Source: Flavobacteriales bacterium (GTDB lineage: Bacteria > Bacteroidota > Bacteroidia > Flavobacteriales_D > Crocinitomicaceae). Taken from it: 10,131 nucleotides of DNA. The translations under genes were made by a program, and so were the position numbers. Of this stretch, positions 8,887 through 10,131 are shown in pieces. Under the pieces are notes generated by a model, which was given only the letters and a program-made list of their open reading frames with translations, ran no database searches and was not told the DNA's origin. The stretch spans positions 1 through 10,131 of the forward strand of contig JABJEE010000191.1 in the NCBI GenBank assembly GCA_018665005.1. Direction: 5' to 3'. Position 1 is the first letter of the stretch. Each line of letters opens with the position of its first letter.

Positions 8887-10131
8887 AGTTGTACCATTTG
8901 AATAGCTGATGATCTGAAAACCACCATCTTCCTTATCTACTGATTGACCCAGAAGATTGCATCTTCGAATTTCGTGTATATCAGTATTGTGTTCTTGTAA
9001 TCCAGTGGTGTTTCCTTTGGTGATTTGTATTTCATATGGGAACAGCTGAAAGCTGCTGTTGTTGTCTTGAAAGATTTCGGGCATTGAGGCTACAATCAAA
9101 AACACTTCCGTGTCGTTCGCTGAAAGCTCAAAGTTTGCAAGACTTTGTAGTGATTCTCCAGAGTTGGACAGGTCATAGAAGCTCGTGCCCGTCATTGTAT
9201 TCTTGACTACAAGTTTTCCTTGAAAGAAGGAAGGGGTACCATTGGTTCCCTCTACTTCTGGCTTAAGCTCAAAGGTGTAAAACTCATTTTCATTATTCAG
9301 AAGTTTGTAGGTATTGAAAGACCATGCATTGGTTATCAATCCATCATTTGGCATGAACCAACCATTGCTTCCCTCGTTGTCATAGATCGCTATAAATTCA
9401 TTGTCATCCGAAAGATCTGCGTATGTGTTCCATTCATTCAGATTGGTAGCCGCTTGTGTTGGGGTGATAAAATCAAAATCATTGGTCATGTGTGCCGCCC
9501 AATCAATAAAATATTGTCGGTAATCTTGTGCGCCAATTTGATTGTACATGTATTCTTGTGGCATCTCTGTTGTGGTGCTAAACATGCCAGAGGTAATGAT
9601 GTCTTCTGACACACCAGCTACGTCTGTAAGGTAATACAATTGTAAGGCCATGGCATATTGATGCACATAACGCTGCCAATTCGATGGGTAGGAGGCAGGG
9701 AAATTATTAAAGCTTAACCATAGAGGTACATGAGGCATCCGAACCAAGCTTTCAGCTTCTACAAATGCGCGATTATTATCCATGTTTTGTTTTGCAGCAA
9801 ACCAATTGGCTGAAGCTTCTATATACCATTGGCTGTCTCCAGAATAGGCAAAACCAGGCGCAGTGGCATTGTATTGAAAAATGTGAAAGGTTTCATGTGC
9901 TGTATTGGTAAAATCATTCAGTGCCCCATTTGGTAAGGTTAAGAAAGGGTATCCATTGCTGTCAGTCCCCTGGCCATTGCCCCATCCATACGGATTGAAA
10001 AACCCATTTGCAACTCCTGGGTTGTGAATGTAGACATTGTAATAGTGACCATCCAATACGTTTGGTGGGTCACTCATGAGCATCTCATTCAAGCAAATTT
10101 CTCTGTAGCTGATCATACTGTCCAAAGTAAC
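8860..10131 (-). CDS. Secreted HExxH (gluzincin-like) putative metallopeptidase with T9SS sorting domain, 5' end cut by window
   Basis: The leftward frame is open from the right edge to a TAA at 8860-8862, giving 423 visible residues; a TTG at 10123-10125 in this frame is not a credible start because the frame stays open to the edge, so the N-terminus (and presumably a signal peptide) is missing. Numbered from the first visible residue, AHETFH at 78-83 is an HExxH zinc motif (His79, Glu80, His83; codons near 9883-9897). WYIEASANWFAA at 102-113 offers Glu105 as the third ligand, the spacing seen in gluzincins. A Trp/Tyr-rich helical region (about 130-215) follows, then a beta-rich domain (about 250-370), then a short C-terminal sorting domain. 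It resembles DUF6055-like zincins from memory, which is unverified. Inferred role: cell-surface or secreted peptidase exported by the type IX system. It converges on the P450 gene. Confidence 0.86.
   Translation of the reverse strand, partial: VTLDSMISYREICLNEMLMSDPPNVLDGHYYNVYIHNPGVANGFFNPYGWGNGQGTDSNGYPFLTLPNGALNDFTNTAHETFHIFQYNATAPGFAYSGDSQWYIEASANWFAAKQNMDNNRAFVEAESLVRMPHVPLWLSFNNFPASYPSNWQRYVHQYAMALQLYYLTDVAGVSEDIITSGMFSTTTEMPQEYMYNQIGAQDYRQYFIDWAAHMTNDFDFITPTQAATNLNEWNTYADLSDDNEFIAIYDNEGSNGWFMPNDGLITNAWSFNTYKLLNNENEFYTFELKPEVEGTNGTPSFFQGKLVVKNTMTGTSFYDLSNSGESLQSLANFELSANDTEVFLIVASMPEIFQDNNSSFQLFPYEIQITKGNTTGLQEHNTDIHEIRRCNLLGQSVDKEDGGFQIISYSNGTTQKVFSIKQ
8863..9006 (-). other. Short T9SS type A-like C-terminal sorting domain
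   Basis: The last ~48 residues of the HExxH protein (about 376-423 of the visible part) show the pattern CNLLGQSVDKEDGGF, then QIISYSNGTTQKVFSIK. The LLGQ turn, the Gly-rich bend, the Y-S-N-G-T strand and the basic K-V end match the type A sorting domain that directs proteins through the type IX secretion system of Bacteroidota. It is shorter than the 70-80 residues of the classic Porphyromonas domains but similar to the compact flavobacterial form. Confidence 0.8.

Noticed and set aside
9220..9609. 129-codon plus-strand open frame
   Set aside because: It lies antisense within the HExxH metalloprotein gene and its product is a low-complexity hydrophobic/Cys-rich shadow without family features.
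10123..10125. TTG as the start codon of the HExxH gene
   Set aside because: The frame is open to the window edge and a secreted T9SS protein should begin with a signal peptide, which is not seen here; the gene is cut by the edge.

Overview
The window looks like chromosomal DNA of a Bacteroidota bacterium (a marine-type flavobacterium or cytophagian is likely; nothing here fixes the genus). The supporting evidence is moderate AT-richness, A-rich leaders instead of clear Shine-Dalgarno sites, signal peptides ending in Ala-Gln, a T9SS-type C-terminal sorting domain on one secreted protein, and protein families typical of the phylum. No mobile element, CRISPR array, tRNA or rRNA was seen.

Left edge (1-635): the 5' part of a gene for a secreted S8 (subtilisin-like) serine peptidase runs leftward off the window. 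Across a ~107-bp AT-rich gap lies a second, divergently transcribed, complete and exported S8 peptidase (636-2015). The first is easily missed because no stop falls inside the window; its visible 176 codons hold the catalytic Asp motif.

Centre (636-7478): an unbroken rightward run encodes the S8 peptidase, an exported SnoaL/NTF2-like protein, PrmC (release-factor glutamine methyltransferase), LigA (NAD-dependent DNA ligase), a small DUF6913-like protein of unknown function, DapA (4-hydroxy-tetrahydrodipicolinate synthase) and a lipoprotein D-Ala-D-Ala dipeptidase of the VanX/DdpX (M15D) type. The junctions are 2, -1, 9, -4, -11 and -4 bp, so the block is almost certainly one transcript with translational coupling at several stop/start overlaps. 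It mixes housekeeping functions (translation termination, DNA joining, lysine/diaminopimelate synthesis) with envelope functions (exported proteolysis, D-Ala-D-Ala cleavage).

Right part (7503-10131): a complete soluble cytochrome P450 follows 24 bp after the dipeptidase gene and may share its transcript. It converges, with only 4 bp between stop codons, on a leftward gene for a secreted HExxH metalloprotein with a short T9SS sorting domain, whose N-terminus lies beyond the right edge.

Overall the window is mostly ordinary core genome. I see no convincing evidence of a new multi-gene system. The points most worth a second look are the DapA/VanX-like lipoprotein pairing, the DUF6913-like gene between ligA and dapA, the T9SS-targeted HExxH protein, the opposed pair of S8 peptidases, and a strong hairpin inside the SnoaL-like coding sequence.
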